This document shows positions 1-8,790 of a DNA stretch of 64,000 nucleotides, one piece after another. The stretch is from Planctomycetota bacterium. Lineage in GTDB: Bacteria > Planctomycetota > UBA8742 > UBA2392. How positions within the stretch are numbered: position 1 is the first letter of the stretch; the number at the start of each line of letters is the position of its first letter. Location: assembly GCA_016722065.1 (NCBI GenBank), contig JADKGX010000001.1, positions 1,674,001 through 1,738,000 on the forward strand. Direction: 5' to 3'. The notes below the pieces were generated by a model. The model saw only the letters and a program-made list of their open reading frames with translations, searched no databases and had not been told where the DNA came from. Made by a program: the position numbers and the translations under genes.

Positions 1-1
1 T

Positions 2-196
2 GCACTGGCCAGCATGCTGGCCAAGTACCTGCGCGAACTTTCGATGCACCAGTTCAATGCCTGGTTTCTCAAGCACGACCCGGCTTTGAAGCCCACGGCA
101 GGCTATTACACCGATGGAAAGCGTTGGCTGGACGACACGGCCGGATTGCGCCGCGCCATTGGCATCGACGATGCGCGCATCGTGCGACAGAAGTGA
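2..196 (+). CDS. RNase HII-like protein, C-terminal fragment
   Basis: The reading frame is open from base 2, so the gene starts outside the window. Only the last 64 codons are visible. The fragment begins ALASMLAKYLREL and continues with FNAWF and a PTAGYY-x-DG-x-RW stretch. This resembles the C-terminal part of RNase HII-type proteins, where an A-S-x-x-A-K-x-x-R segment carries part of the active site and a G-Y-x-(T/D) motif follows. If so, it would act on RNA in RNA-DNA hybrids. The N-terminal acidic residues cannot be seen, so function rests on short motif likeness only. About 185 bp of unassigned sequence separates it from the next gene. Confidence 0.5.
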   Translation, partial: ALASMLAKYLRELSMHQFNAWFLKHDPALKPTAGYYTDGKRWLDDTAGLRRAIGIDDARIVRQK

Positions 197-380
197 GCCC
201 GCGAGAAGCGGATTGCCTGGTTAGCTTCTTTGTCGGGTGCTACCGGGCCGGGTCTGGCGGCAGTTCAACCGCATTTCAGCACAGTCACTCCGTAACTCAG
301 ACACTGGTCAACTCGTTACGCCGGGCAGGCCGCACTTACCCCATTGAGAAACCGTCGAACTTGCCTGACCATGACCCTCC

Positions 381-1139
381 ATGGCTGTCCTCAAAGGTGA
401 AAGGCTGACCAAACGCTTCGGATCGCGCACCGTCGTGCGCGGCGTTAACGTCGAAGTGAATGCCGGGGAGATCGTGGGTCTGCTGGGTCGCAACGGCGCC
501 GGCAAGTCGACCACGTTCAAGATGCTGATGGGCGTGCACCGGCCTGACGGCGGGGTGGTCACGCTGGCCGATCGCGATGTCACACGCCAGCCCATGTACA
601 TGCGGGTTCGGCACGGTCTGGGCTATCTTCCGCAGGACCACACCGTGTTTGCCAAGTTGACGGTCGAAGAGAACCTGCTGGCGATTCTGGAAACAACCAG
701 CCTGGGCCGGGGCGACCGTGAAAAGAAGCTCGAGGCGCTGGTGCTGGAGTTCGGGCTACAGAAGGTGCGCACCACGCCAGCCGGCGGTTGCAGCGGCGGG
801 GAGCGCCGCCGACTCGAGATCGCCCGCACGCTGATCTCCGAGCCCAAGGTCATTCTGCTGGACGAACCCTTTGCCGGCGTGGACCCGATTGCCGTGCAGG
901 ACCTGCGCGAGCTGGTGCTGAAGCTGGCGGCCAAGGGCATTGCCGTGCTGCTGACGGACCACAACGTGCGCGAAGTGCTGCCCATGACCGACCGCAGCTA
1001 CATCATTGTGGAAGGGCAGGTCATCAAGGAAGGTCCGCCGCGCGAAATCGCCGGCGACCCGATTGTGCGCAAGGAATACCTAGGCCAACGCTTCAAGCTG
1101 GACACAGACATCATGCGCAGCCGCGAATCCATGCCCTGA
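381..1139 (+). CDS. lptB: LptB-type ABC transporter ATPase
   Basis: This is a 252-residue ABC ATPase of the LptB/LivG class. It would power LPS export through the LptFG complex, or a related lipid exporter, from the cytoplasmic face. Walker A GRNGAGKST is at residues 36-44, the Q-loop Gln at 85, the signature SGGERRR at 138-144, Walker B VILLDE at 157-162 and the H-loop His at 194. The signature is preceded by Cys rather than the usual Leu (CSGGE). The SGGERRR-x-EIAR form and the length favour LptB. No lptA, lptC, lptF or lptG is adjacent downstream. No Shine-Dalgarno sequence is evident just before the ATG, so the start is less certain than the identity. Confidence 0.88.
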   Translation: MAVLKGERLTKRFGSRTVVRGVNVEVNAGEIVGLLGRNGAGKSTTFKMLMGVHRPDGGVVTLADRDVTRQPMYMRVRHGLGYLPQDHTVFAKLTVEENLLAILETTSLGRGDREKKLEALVLEFGLQKVRTTPAGGCSGGERRRLEIARTLISEPKVILLDEPFAGVDPIAVQDLRELVLKLAAKGIAVLLTDHNVREVLPMTDRSYIIVEGQVIKEGPPREIAGDPIVRKEYLGQRFKLDTDIMRSRESMP

Positions 1140-1296
1140 ACAACCGTCGCTGCCCGCCTGACACGGATGGCACTTGCCGGCAGCGGCAAGCTGAACTGCG
1201 TCTGGGGCGACGGGCGGTGTTTAGCCAGCTTGCCTCTGAAGCGTGCGGGCAATGCCCGGTGGTGTACGCTGCCGCCGGGCGCTAGAAACATGCTGC

Positions 1297-2307
1297 ATGA
1301 AGCGCGTGCTGCACTATGCCCGCCGTTTTCTTCCGTTGGCCTTCGGCGTTGCCGTGCTGGTGTACCTGTTTGGCTTTCGCACCGACCCCCAGGAAAACCT
1401 GAATGCGGTCCGCAGCATCGACCGCAACATGCTGTTCTACGCAGTCGGCCTGTGCCTGGTCAGCTTTGTGGCCACAGCCTGGCGCCTGAAGCTCCTGGTG
1501 GGGTTGCTGGGCAAGCAGGTAAGCCTGTGGCGCGTGCTGGTCTACACCTTGATCGGCCACCTCTATAACAGCGCAATTCCCGGCGGCGCCATTGGCGGCG
1601 ACGCCATCAAGGCGCTGTATCTTTCGCAGGCCACGGGCAGCAAGCCCCAGGCCTTTGCTGCCGTGATGGTCGACCGCCTGTGCGGCCTGTTCATGATGGC
1701 CGCGCTGGCACTGGCTGTGCTGGTGCCGTTGATCGACGAACCAACCATTCGCCAGGCCGCGGCCGTGATCGTGGCTTTTGCGGGCTGTGCCACCGTGGCG
1801 ATCATTGGCTTGACCAGCCGGCGCATCCGCAAGCTGATTCCCAAGGGCACCTCGCGCAAGCTGCCCTTCAGTGACGCGATTCGGGCCTTTGACGAAGCGA
1901 TGCAGATTTTTCGCGGGCACAAGCCCGGCTTGTTGGCGGCGTTGCTGGTTTCCATGCTGCCCCAGGCCGCCTGGATCGGCATGCATATTGCCATTGGCAA
2001 TGGCATTGGCGCCGGCCTGCCCTGGACCGAATACGCCGTGCTGGTGCCCGTGACGGGAATGATCTCGGCCCTGCCCATCAGCTTTGGCGGCTGGGGCGTG
2101 GGCGAGGCCGCCAGCATTTACTTCTTTGGCCTGCGCGGCGTGGCTGAACACAACGCCTTGCTGATCAGCCTGGGCGGTCGCACGCTGCAACTGGGCTGGG
2201 CGCTGTTGGGGCTGCCATTGAGCATGACCTTGCCCCGGCCCAAGGACATCTCGCGCGCCGTAGACGGCGAACCAGTGCTTGAAGAAACCCCAGGCAGCCA
2301 GCTTTAG
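1297..2307 (+). CDS. Lysylphosphatidylglycerol synthetase-type flippase family membrane protein (UPF0104)
   Basis: A 336-residue integral membrane protein with about eight hydrophobic segments. It carries hallmarks of the UPF0104/LPG-synthase transmembrane family: the NSAIPGGAIGGDAIKALYL segment, the AAVMVDRLCGL segment and ALPISFGGWGVGEAA near the C-terminus. Relatives include the flippase half of MprF and AglD-like proteins, and they are thought to move lipids or lipid-linked sugars across the inner membrane. ATG 1297 was chosen because it gives a basic start (MKRV) before the first helix; an ATG at 1290 is out of frame. It lies 157 bp after lptB, so a shared role in envelope lipid handling is plausible but unproven. 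Confidence 0.85.
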   Translation: MKRVLHYARRFLPLAFGVAVLVYLFGFRTDPQENLNAVRSIDRNMLFYAVGLCLVSFVATAWRLKLLVGLLGKQVSLWRVLVYTLIGHLYNSAIPGGAIGGDAIKALYLSQATGSKPQAFAAVMVDRLCGLFMMAALALAVLVPLIDEPTIRQAAAVIVAFAGCATVAIIGLTSRRIRKLIPKGTSRKLPFSDAIRAFDEAMQIFRGHKPGLLAALLVSMLPQAAWIGMHIAIGNGIGAGLPWTEYAVLVPVTGMISALPISFGGWGVGEAASIYFFGLRGVAEHNALLISLGGRTLQLGWALLGLPLSMTLPRPKDISRAVDGEPVLEETPGSQL

Positions 2308-2424
2308 GAACTCAGGCGACAAATCACCGGAATTGTCCGAACCGACTTCGGGCTTGCGGGCACTGGTGCTATGACAGTGCCCTGGATCGAGACGCGGGAA
2401 ACTCGCAATCGTTAGGCCGGGGCC

Positions 2425-2931
2425 ATGGCAAAGAAGACCGAAACCAAAAAGTCCGCCAAAGAATCCGAGGGCCTGGAAACGCGCAAGGTCGTGGCGACCA
2501 ACCGCAAGGCCTTCTTTGAATACCACGTGCTGGACAAGCTGGAAGCCGGGCTGAAGCTCAATGGCAACGAAGTAAAGTCGCTGCGCGCAGGGCAATGCGT
2601 GATCAGTGACGCCTATGCCATGCTGGACAAAAAGAAGTCGCTGGCCTGGCTGCTGAACCTGCAGATTCCGGAATGGAACCGCGGCAACCAGATTGACGAA
2701 CACCAACCGAAGCGAAAACGCGCGCTGCTGCTGCACAAACTGGAAATCAAGCGCCTGCGCGCGAAGTTGCAGGAAAAAGGCTTCACGCTGATTCCGCTTT
2801 CCATCTACTTCTTGCGTGGCTGGGCCAAAGTTGAACTTGGCATCTGCAAGGGCAAGAAGCAGCACGACAAGCGCCAGTCGATCAAGGAAAAAGAAGCCAA
2901 GCGGGAAATCGCGCGACGGGTAAAGCGGTAA
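2425..2931 (+). CDS. smpB: SsrA-binding protein SmpB
   Basis: SmpB binds the tRNA-like domain of tmRNA and brings it to stalled ribosomes for trans-translation. The 168-residue protein shows the family signatures in order: ATNRKAFFEY, LNGNEVKSLRAG, ISDAYAML, the RALLLHKLEIKRL segment, a FTLIPLSIYFLRGWAKVELG core, GKKQHDKR and a basic tail ending REIARRVKR. The N-terminus has a Lys/Glu-rich extension of about 20 residues. No tmRNA gene (ssrA) was recognised in the window. Confidence 0.97.
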   Translation: MAKKTETKKSAKESEGLETRKVVATNRKAFFEYHVLDKLEAGLKLNGNEVKSLRAGQCVISDAYAMLDKKKSLAWLLNLQIPEWNRGNQIDEHQPKRKRALLLHKLEIKRLRAKLQEKGFTLIPLSIYFLRGWAKVELGICKGKKQHDKRQSIKEKEAKREIARRVKR

Positions 2932-3001
2932 CCATGGCCGGCGGCCTGCAGCACTTGCCGGGCCGAAAGCAGCACGCAAGGCCAAGCCAACGGAGACGAC
3001 G

Positions 3002-3466
3002 ATGCCTGACGAAATCAGCAAGCAGTGGCGCATGCGCATTCCGGGCCTGCGCAACCACGCACTGCCCGGCGACAGCGTGCCTGAGACGACCGAATTCATG
3101 TCGCTTTCGCACGGCGTTCACTTTGACCCGGGCTACGCCGGTGGCAACTCGCAGGTACACGTGCAGGATGTGAACCTGTTTCGCTACTCCGATGCCGCCA
3201 CGCCGGTGTTCATGAAGCTGTGTGCCACGGCCGACCCCATGCCCCAGGTGTTCTTTGACCTCGTGACACTCAAAGATGGCGTCGAGATTTCTCGCATGGA
3301 GTATGAACTGGTCAACGCGCGGGTTTCCTCGATTGCGCCTGGCGGCTCCAACAGCGGGCCTGATGGAATGTCAGAGGGTCTGACGCTGCGCTTTGAAAAG
3401 CTGAAGCTGCGTGTCGTGCAGGGCGGAAGCACCAGCCACGTTGACCTGGTACCCCAGCGCAAGTAG
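3002..3466 (+). CDS. Hcp-like (type VI secretion tube) family protein
   Basis: A 154-residue protein resembling the Hcp family (T6SS_HCP), which forms hexameric rings of the type VI tube. Visible family features are LSHGVHFDP, the VHVQDVNLFRYSD segment followed by ATPVF, a central beta-rich part with YELVNARVSSIAPGGS, and a final LRFEKLKLRV strand. A good Shine-Dalgarno GGAG (2992-2995) lies 6 nt before the ATG. No other type VI gene (VgrG, TssB/C, ClpV, TssJKLM) is in the window. It sits between smpB and ispE, so it is an orphan and may have a different role, for example as a secreted effector or in a phage-tail-like structure. Confidence 0.7.
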   Translation: MPDEISKQWRMRIPGLRNHALPGDSVPETTEFMSLSHGVHFDPGYAGGNSQVHVQDVNLFRYSDAATPVFMKLCATADPMPQVFFDLVTLKDGVEISRMEYELVNARVSSIAPGGSNSGPDGMSEGLTLRFEKLKLRVVQGGSTSHVDLVPQRK

Positions 3467-3520
3467 TCGCTACGGCGCGCCCCCTTCGAAGATCGCCAAG
3501 CTTGGCGCTATAAGGGGCCT

Positions 3521-4393
3521 ATGCTCAAGATCAAGGCCCCTGCCAAGGTGAACTGGTACCTGGAAATCCCGGGCAAGCGGCCTGACGGTTTTCATGAAAT
3601 CTATACCGTGATGCAGGCGATTGACCTGTGCGACGACATTGTTGTGCAGGACCGATCCGACGGCGCGCTGAGTTTGACCTGCAACATCGACCTCGGGCCG
3701 GTTGAAACCAATCTGGTTTATCGTGCGGCAAAGCTGCTGCAGACCGAACACGCCCCCAAACGGGGCGCGTCAATTGCCCTGTTTAAACGCACACCCCATG
3801 GCGCCGGCCTGGGCGGTGGCAGCAGTGATGCTTCGGCCACACTGGTTGCATTGAACCGGCTGTGGGAACTGAATCTCGGTGCCGATCGGCTGCGCGAGCT
3901 GGCGGCACACATCGGCAGCGATTGCGCCTTCTTTATTGAGGGCGGTACCGCCCTGTGCACTGGCCGGGGCGAGCAAGTGCAACAGCTGCACGACCAGCCC
4001 GGGCTGCCTGTGGTGATTCTGTACCCCAACGACGTCTGCCCAACCAAAGAGGTGTATGCAGATCTGGCCAAGGGGTTGAACTATGGCCAGCCAGATTGTT
4101 ACTTATTTCATGTTTTCGAGGGACAGGCAGACCCGGCAAAGCTAGCGTCAGTGGTCACAAATCGATTGCAAGCTTCTGCATTGCGTGTTTCCAAGCGACT
4201 TGCTGAAGTTTGGGGGAAAACTGCACAAGAGAATGGCGTTCTTGTGCGATTTGTAAGTGGCTCGGGTTCTTCTGTAGCATTCTTGATGTCCAATGCTGCT
4301 GCGTCGATCGAGTTAGTGAATACGCTGACAAGGCGTGGACTGGGCCAGGCTTTCGCAACGCAAACGTTGCCAAGGGGGCCTGTGTGGGGCTGA
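3521..4393 (+). CDS. ispE: 4-diphosphocytidyl-2-C-methyl-D-erythritol kinase
   Basis: IspE phosphorylates CDP-methylerythritol with ATP in the MEP route to isoprenoids. The 290-residue length is typical. It shows the N-terminal PAKVNWYLEI with Lys9, the GHMP phosphate loop GAGLGGGSSDA at 94-104, the catalytic IGSDCAFF (Asp134) and the C-terminal SGSGSS loop. The TGA stop lies 4 bp before the spoVG ATG, so the two are probably co-transcribed. From about residue 187 (base 4080) to near the stop, codon use moves to A/T-ending codons, unlike the first two thirds of the gene. The reading frame stays intact. Confidence 0.95.
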   Translation: MLKIKAPAKVNWYLEIPGKRPDGFHEIYTVMQAIDLCDDIVVQDRSDGALSLTCNIDLGPVETNLVYRAAKLLQTEHAPKRGASIALFKRTPHGAGLGGGSSDASATLVALNRLWELNLGADRLRELAAHIGSDCAFFIEGGTALCTGRGEQVQQLHDQPGLPVVILYPNDVCPTKEVYADLAKGLNYGQPDCYLFHVFEGQADPAKLASVVTNRLQASALRVSKRLAEVWGKTAQENGVLVRFVSGSGSSVAFLMSNAAASIELVNTLTRRGLGQAFATQTLPRGPVWG

Positions 4394-4397
4394 GGCG

Positions 4398-4817
4398 ATG
4401 TCTGACATTGACGTCACGGAAGTTCGAATCAAGCTGGCCTCAGAAGACGACGAGAAGCTTCTCGGCTATTGCAGCGTCACGTTGAACAATGCCTTCGTCA
4501 TCAAAGACCTGAAGTTGATCAAAGGCGACGGAACCCCTTTTGTCGCCATGCCCAGCCGCAAAATCACCGACAAATGCAACTCCTGCGGCTTCAAGAATCA
4601 CCTGCGGGCCCGTTTCTGTAACGAATGCGGCGGCAACCTGAATCCCAACCGCGCGGATGTAGATGCGCGCGGCCGCGCCAAGCTGCACTTTGACCTGGTG
4701 CACCCGATTCGCGCCGATGTGCGCGAATACGTGCACCGCAAGATCATCGAAGCCTACGAACAAGAAAGGGCCCGCAACGCCCCGATTGTTCCGCACCGTG
4801 ACGGCGACGACGTATAG
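4398..4817 (+). CDS. spoVG: SpoVG family protein with inserted zinc ribbon
   Basis: SpoVG proteins are small nucleic-acid-binding regulators. The N-terminal half matches the family well: ITEVRI-like strand, LLGYCSVTLNNAFVIKDLKL, then GTPFVAMPSRK at about 45-55. The C-terminal part FDLVHPIRADVREYVHRKIIEAY matches the end of the domain. Between them lies a four-Cys insert, C60-x2-C63-x10-C74-x2-C77, typical of a zinc ribbon. The total is 139 residues, against about 95 for the Bacillus protein. ATG 4398 was chosen because it follows GAGG and begins the SpoVG match; it lies 4 bp past the ispE stop. Linkage of ispE and spoVG is also seen in Bacillus. Confidence 0.88.
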   Translation: MSDIDVTEVRIKLASEDDEKLLGYCSVTLNNAFVIKDLKLIKGDGTPFVAMPSRKITDKCNSCGFKNHLRARFCNECGGNLNPNRADVDARGRAKLHFDLVHPIRADVREYVHRKIIEAYEQERARNAPIVPHRDGDDV

Positions 4818-4954
4818 GCCACCCCGCTGCCCTGCCGACCGAAACATGTCCACCGCATAAACTGCGCCGCACACTGGCGATGATCTGAACTCGCGCGTAT
4901 CAAGGTACCGATACTGGCCTTGATCACCCTGACTTGCCCCTTGCCGGCGCCTTC

Positions 4955-7900
4955 ATGATTGTTGTTCGCGCACTCGCTTTCCTGATGTTCCTTGCCATGG
5001 CGCTGGCCTTGGCCGGCTGGCAAGTCCTGGACATTCATTCTGACCTGGACGCCTCGGCCCACGCCGGGCGCTTTGTGCTGCTGTTGCTGGGCATGGCGGT
5101 GCTGGCTGCCGAAGTTTGCGCCGCACGGCTGGCACCCGAAAAATGGCGCCGCGCGCTGACCCTGCTGGGCGGGCTGCCCGTGTTGCCCCTGACGGCCCTG
5201 GTGGCCGGTATCTTCAGCGCCATCCAGGCCCGGGGTGGCAGCCACCGGCGCATCTGGGACGCGGCCCTGTTGATTGGTGCCCTGGTCGGCTTGAACGTGC
5301 TGTTGCCGCTGGCTTGCTCCCAGGCCGTGGTGGGCGGCAGTGAAGGACTGGGCCTGGGCTGGATGACCATTAAGGCCGAGTTCTTTCTGGTCGTGGACTA
5401 TTTTCTGGGCCGGGCGCTGGTGCATTACTTCAACAGTGGTGCCAGCGCGTTTGTCAGCCTGCGCTATCTGCGCAAGCGCGTGATCAGCCTGCTTAGTGTG
5501 GCTGGCATTGCCGTGGGCGTGTGGCTGCTGATTCTGGTCAACAGCGTCATGTCGGGCTTTCAGGCGGACTTCAAGGAACAGGTGCGGGGCAGCCTTTCGC
5601 ACCTGCTGGTACGCTTTGACGGCGACCGCTTTCACCTGTCCGAGGACAGCGACAAGTATGTGGCCCTGGAATGGGCCGAATATGTGCGGCGCATCAACGC
5701 CAACGCCGACACCCGCCGCGATTGGGAAGCCGCCCTGGAACAAGCACTGCAACGTTTTGCCGAGGCCGACGGGGACGCCATTTCCAACCCGCGCGACATC
5801 ACGGACACCGCCCGCGCCCAGCCTGCAGAACCGCAACAGCCAGCCAAACCGGACGCACCCAAGGACCCGCAGCGCACGGAACGCCAGAACAAGTTCCTGG
5901 ACCGCCTGCGAAGCGGAAAGAACCTGTCTGATTTCGACCGCGAATGCCTGCGCGACGGAGGCCGCATTGTCACCCCGCGCGAGTTCTATCTTTCCCGTTC
6001 GCGCAACGCCGCTGAAGCCGAAGAACAAGCCCGCAAAGCCTGGTATGGGCCGCTGTTCCGCCAGCGGTTGCAGGACGAGTTCGACGCCACCGAAAGCGCC
6101 CTGAAGCAGCACCTGGATTTTCGCGGCAAACCTGACGTGCTGGGCGTCTCCTGGCGTGTCAGCACCAAGACGTTTATTACCCCCAGCAAGGGCAACCGCG
6201 ACCTGCCCTTTGCTGACCTGGTAGGAGTAGACCCCGGCCGTGAACCCGACATTTCGAACCTGGGCAATTACGTTGCTGCGGCCGAAGTGCAGACATTCAA
6301 GGACCGGCACGTTTTGATGCCCCTGCTGAACCTGCTGGGCACCACCCTGGGCTGGGAAACCGACGAGTCCCTTGAGGCCCTGTCGGCCCAACCCAGCTTC
6401 ATGTTCACCGAAAACAACAAGAACACGGGCCGCATGGCACCGGATCTTCGCAACATGCTGGCCCGACGCCAATTCGTCACCGGTACCGGCACCGTGCGCT
6501 GGCCCATGTTTGACCGCGTGCGGTACCAGGAATTCAGCCCCGGCCAGCAATTGTATGAGCGCCTGAAGACCGCCCACAAAGCCGCCAGCCGCACCGACGA
6601 CATGGATGAATTGCGCGGCATTGTCGAAAGCTGCCATCGCGACATTCGCGTTATTCTGGACCGTTTCATCAAGGTGCCGGCCACCAAAGAACCCGCCATC
6701 CTGGCGGCGCGCAACGGGTCCGCCATCATCCTGCGTGAGTACCTTACCGGCTCAGGGCTTGTGCATGACGCGATTGCGCGCATCCACGCCGAAACTTACC
6801 TGTACATCAAGGATTACCTGAACGATTCCAGCCTGCCGCCTTTGGATACGGCAGAGCGCGCCGGCTTGACCAAGCTGTGGCAGGACATCGATGCCGCCAC
6901 AAAAACCGCCGACGCCGTGGCCATGGACCTTGAGAAAACCGAAGCCGCGCGTGAAGAAGCACTGGCCACCATGCTGGCCCAGTACGCCAAGCTGTTGCAA
7001 GCCACGATTTCGCAGGCGCGCCAGGGCCGCTGGCCCAGCCTGGAACTGCTGCGCCAGATTGATGCCCTTCAACCAGCCGCAGCCACCTCAAGCCCGATGC
7101 AGGCCGCCATGAAGGCACGCCAACCCGTGCCGCTGGCCTTTGCACTGGAGAACTTCGACGACGGCGCCGACTTTGCACGGCAGCGCATGGAGGCCTATCG
7201 CAAGGTGCTGCCGTTGCGCACCACCATGCAACCCGGCGACAGCGCGCAGGATTACTTCAAGCGTGCCAAGGAAACCGGCCGCCACCCGCACGATGGTGTC
7301 AATGACCAGGGTGCAGAACCCGGGTTGATCCTGGGCGATGCACTTGCAGAAAGCGCGATCCTTGGCGGGGTCAAGGTCGGCGATGTTGTCGAGGTAACAA
7401 TCCCGCGCATCTACTTTGATGAAAACGGCCGCCCGCAAGGCAAGGCCAGCCAGGTGAAGTTCCGCATCACCGCGCTGTTTCGCAGCGGGTTATATGAGGA
7501 CAACCTGGGCCGCATGTACTGCGATTTTGACGAACTGGCAGCCACGCTTTCCGACAGCGAGGTGCGCTATTACGTTGGCGCCAAACTGGCCGATTACAGC
7601 CTGTATGAGGGCACAGCCCGGGCCGACAAACTGAAAACCGAAGTACGCGCACTGCTGGAGAAAACCGGCGTGCGGCCCTCTGGCGTCAGCGTCTGGGAAG
7701 ACGAAAAGCGCAGTCTGCTGGAGGCCGTAGAGCGCGAAAAGCTGATCCTGGGGCTGATTGTCAGCTTCATCATTGTGCTGGTGGGTTTTCTGATCCTGAT
7801 GCTGGTGTACCAGCTGGTGAACGAGAAGGTGAAGGATATCGGCATCATCAAGGCGCTGGGTTTTTCGCCCTGGGGCGTGCGCAGTGTGTTCATGTTCAAT

Positions 7901-8188
7901 GCGCTGTTTATCGGACTGTTCGGCGCATTGATTGGCGCGGCCATGGGTTTTGGCTGCAGCGAGTACCTGAACGAGATTGAAGACCTGATTGACCAGGTCA
8001 CCGGCGTGCGGCTGTTCCCGCCTGAGGTGTACTTCTTGACCTATATTCCAAGCGTCAAGGGCGCTGCGCTGCTGCGGCTGTCGATGAACATTGCAGCGCC
8101 GGTGGTGTTGTTCAGCTTCGGTTGCGGCATTTTGCCCGCGACCATGGCTGCTCGCAAAGACCCCGTAGAAGCGTTGCACTACGAGTAA
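4955..8188 (+). CDS. Very large FtsX/LolE-type ABC transporter permease
   Basis: About 1077 residues. The N-terminus has roughly four extra hydrophobic helices (residues 1-150). A LolC/E-like first core helix follows, with a SLRYLRKRVISLLSVAG start and GVWLLILVNSVMSGFQ. A soluble region of about 750 residues comes next, then a typical FtsX domain at the end (LILGLIVSFIIVLVGFL, VNEKVKDIGIIKALGFS, and the final AARKDPVEALHYE). Such permeases work with a LolD/MacB-type ATPase in lipoprotein release or mechanotransmission. No ATPase is adjacent; the nearest such ATPase is at 16256-16927. A TTG at 4934 is an alternative start, but ATG 4955 begins a clean membrane segment. The oversized soluble domain is not recognised. 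Confidence 0.85.
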   Translation: MIVVRALAFLMFLAMALALAGWQVLDIHSDLDASAHAGRFVLLLLGMAVLAAEVCAARLAPEKWRRALTLLGGLPVLPLTALVAGIFSAIQARGGSHRRIWDAALLIGALVGLNVLLPLACSQAVVGGSEGLGLGWMTIKAEFFLVVDYFLGRALVHYFNSGASAFVSLRYLRKRVISLLSVAGIAVGVWLLILVNSVMSGFQADFKEQVRGSLSHLLVRFDGDRFHLSEDSDKYVALEWAEYVRRINANADTRRDWEAALEQALQRFAEADGDAISNPRDITDTARAQPAEPQQPAKPDAPKDPQRTERQNKFLDRLRSGKNLSDFDRECLRDGGRIVTPREFYLSRSRNAAEAEEQARKAWYGPLFRQRLQDEFDATESALKQHLDFRGKPDVLGVSWRVSTKTFITPSKGNRDLPFADLVGVDPGREPDISNLGNYVAAAEVQTFKDRHVLMPLLNLLGTTLGWETDESLEALSAQPSFMFTENNKNTGRMAPDLRNMLARRQFVTGTGTVRWPMFDRVRYQEFSPGQQLYERLKTAHKAASRTDDMDELRGIVESCHRDIRVILDRFIKVPATKEPAILAARNGSAIILREYLTGSGLVHDAIARIHAETYLYIKDYLNDSSLPPLDTAERAGLTKLWQDIDAATKTADAVAMDLEKTEAAREEALATMLAQYAKLLQATISQARQGRWPSLELLRQIDALQPAAATSSPMQAAMKARQPVPLAFALENFDDGADFARQRMEAYRKVLPLRTTMQPGDSAQDYFKRAKETGRHPHDGVNDQGAEPGLILGDALAESAILGGVKVGDVVEVTIPRIYFDENGRPQGKASQVKFRITALFRSGLYEDNLGRMYCDFDELAATLSDSEVRYYVGAKLADYSLYEGTARADKLKTEVRALLEKTGVRPSGVSVWEDEKRSLLEAVEREKLILGLIVSFIIVLVGFLILMLVYQLVNEKVKDIGIIKALGFSPWGVRSVFMFNALFIGLFGALIGAAMGFGCSEYLNEIEDLIDQVTGVRLFPPEVYFLTYIPSVKGAALLRLSMNIAAPVVLFSFGCGILPATMAARKDPVEALHYE

Positions 8189-8229
8189 CAGCCGCTTTCA
8201 CGCAGGCTGTCGGCCACCGGCGGGACGGG

Positions 8230-8748
8230 CTACTTCCACTGCACGCCTTCCAGGCGCAGCAGCTTGCGCTTGCGCGAAAGCCCGCCACTGAAACCGCCCA
8301 GCTTGCGGCCAGCGGCCAGCACCCGGTGGCAGGGCACAAAGATCGGCAGCGGGTTGGCGCCAACGGCGTTGCCCACGGCGCGCGTGGCACCCTTGTGCCC
8401 GGCGTTCTCGGCCAACTCGGCATAGGTGGTCACAACGCCAAAGCGCAGGCGTTGCAGGCGGCGCCAGACGGCGCGCTGAAACTCGCTGCCGCAGGAAAAA
8501 TCCAGCGGCGTATCAAACTTCTCGCGGGCACTCAACAGGTATTCGACCAGCTCATCGCACGCCTGGCGCAGGACTTCCCAGGGGTGGTGGCGGCCCTTGC
8601 CGTGGTCGCGTCGCGCGCACAGGCCACTGCCCACCATGCGTTCCAGGTTGCCTCCCAGGCACACGCCAAACAGCCCGTGTTCGCCGGCGGCAAGACCGAT
8701 TTCGCCAAGGGGTGTGGGCACGCAGGCAAGGGCAATCTGGTTGTGCAT
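8230..8748 (-). CDS. ogt: Methylated-DNA--protein-cysteine methyltransferase
   Basis: This suicidal repair protein moves the methyl group from O6-methylguanine (or O4-methylthymine) in DNA to its own cysteine. The 172-residue protein has the family N-terminal beta domain followed by the DNA-binding domain FQRAVWRRLQRLRFGVVTTYAELA. The Asn hinge GNAVGANPLPI and the active site PCHRV (Cys140) are intact. The protein ends in GGFSGGLSRKRKLLRLEG, also typical. It is convergent with the FtsX-type gene (41 bp between stops) and divergent from the acyltransferase gene. Confidence 0.95.
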   Translation of the reverse strand: MHNQIALACVPTPLGEIGLAAGEHGLFGVCLGGNLERMVGSGLCARRDHGKGRHHPWEVLRQACDELVEYLLSAREKFDTPLDFSCGSEFQRAVWRRLQRLRFGVVTTYAELAENAGHKGATRAVGNAVGANPLPIFVPCHRVLAAGRKLGGFSGGLSRKRKLLRLEGVQWK

Positions 8749-8790
8749 GGCGGTCTCCGGTCTAATGTTGCAAGTCTATGCGGAGGCGGT

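Noticed and set aside
1282..3099. A 605-codon minus-strand frame over the flippase-like gene and smpB.
   Set aside because: It covers two recognised genes on the other strand; its translation is low-complexity His/Gln/Ala-rich, typical of shadow frames.
4754..6637. A 627-codon minus-strand frame over spoVG and the FtsX-type gene.
   Set aside because: Shadow of the well-supported + strand genes, with no recognisable domain.
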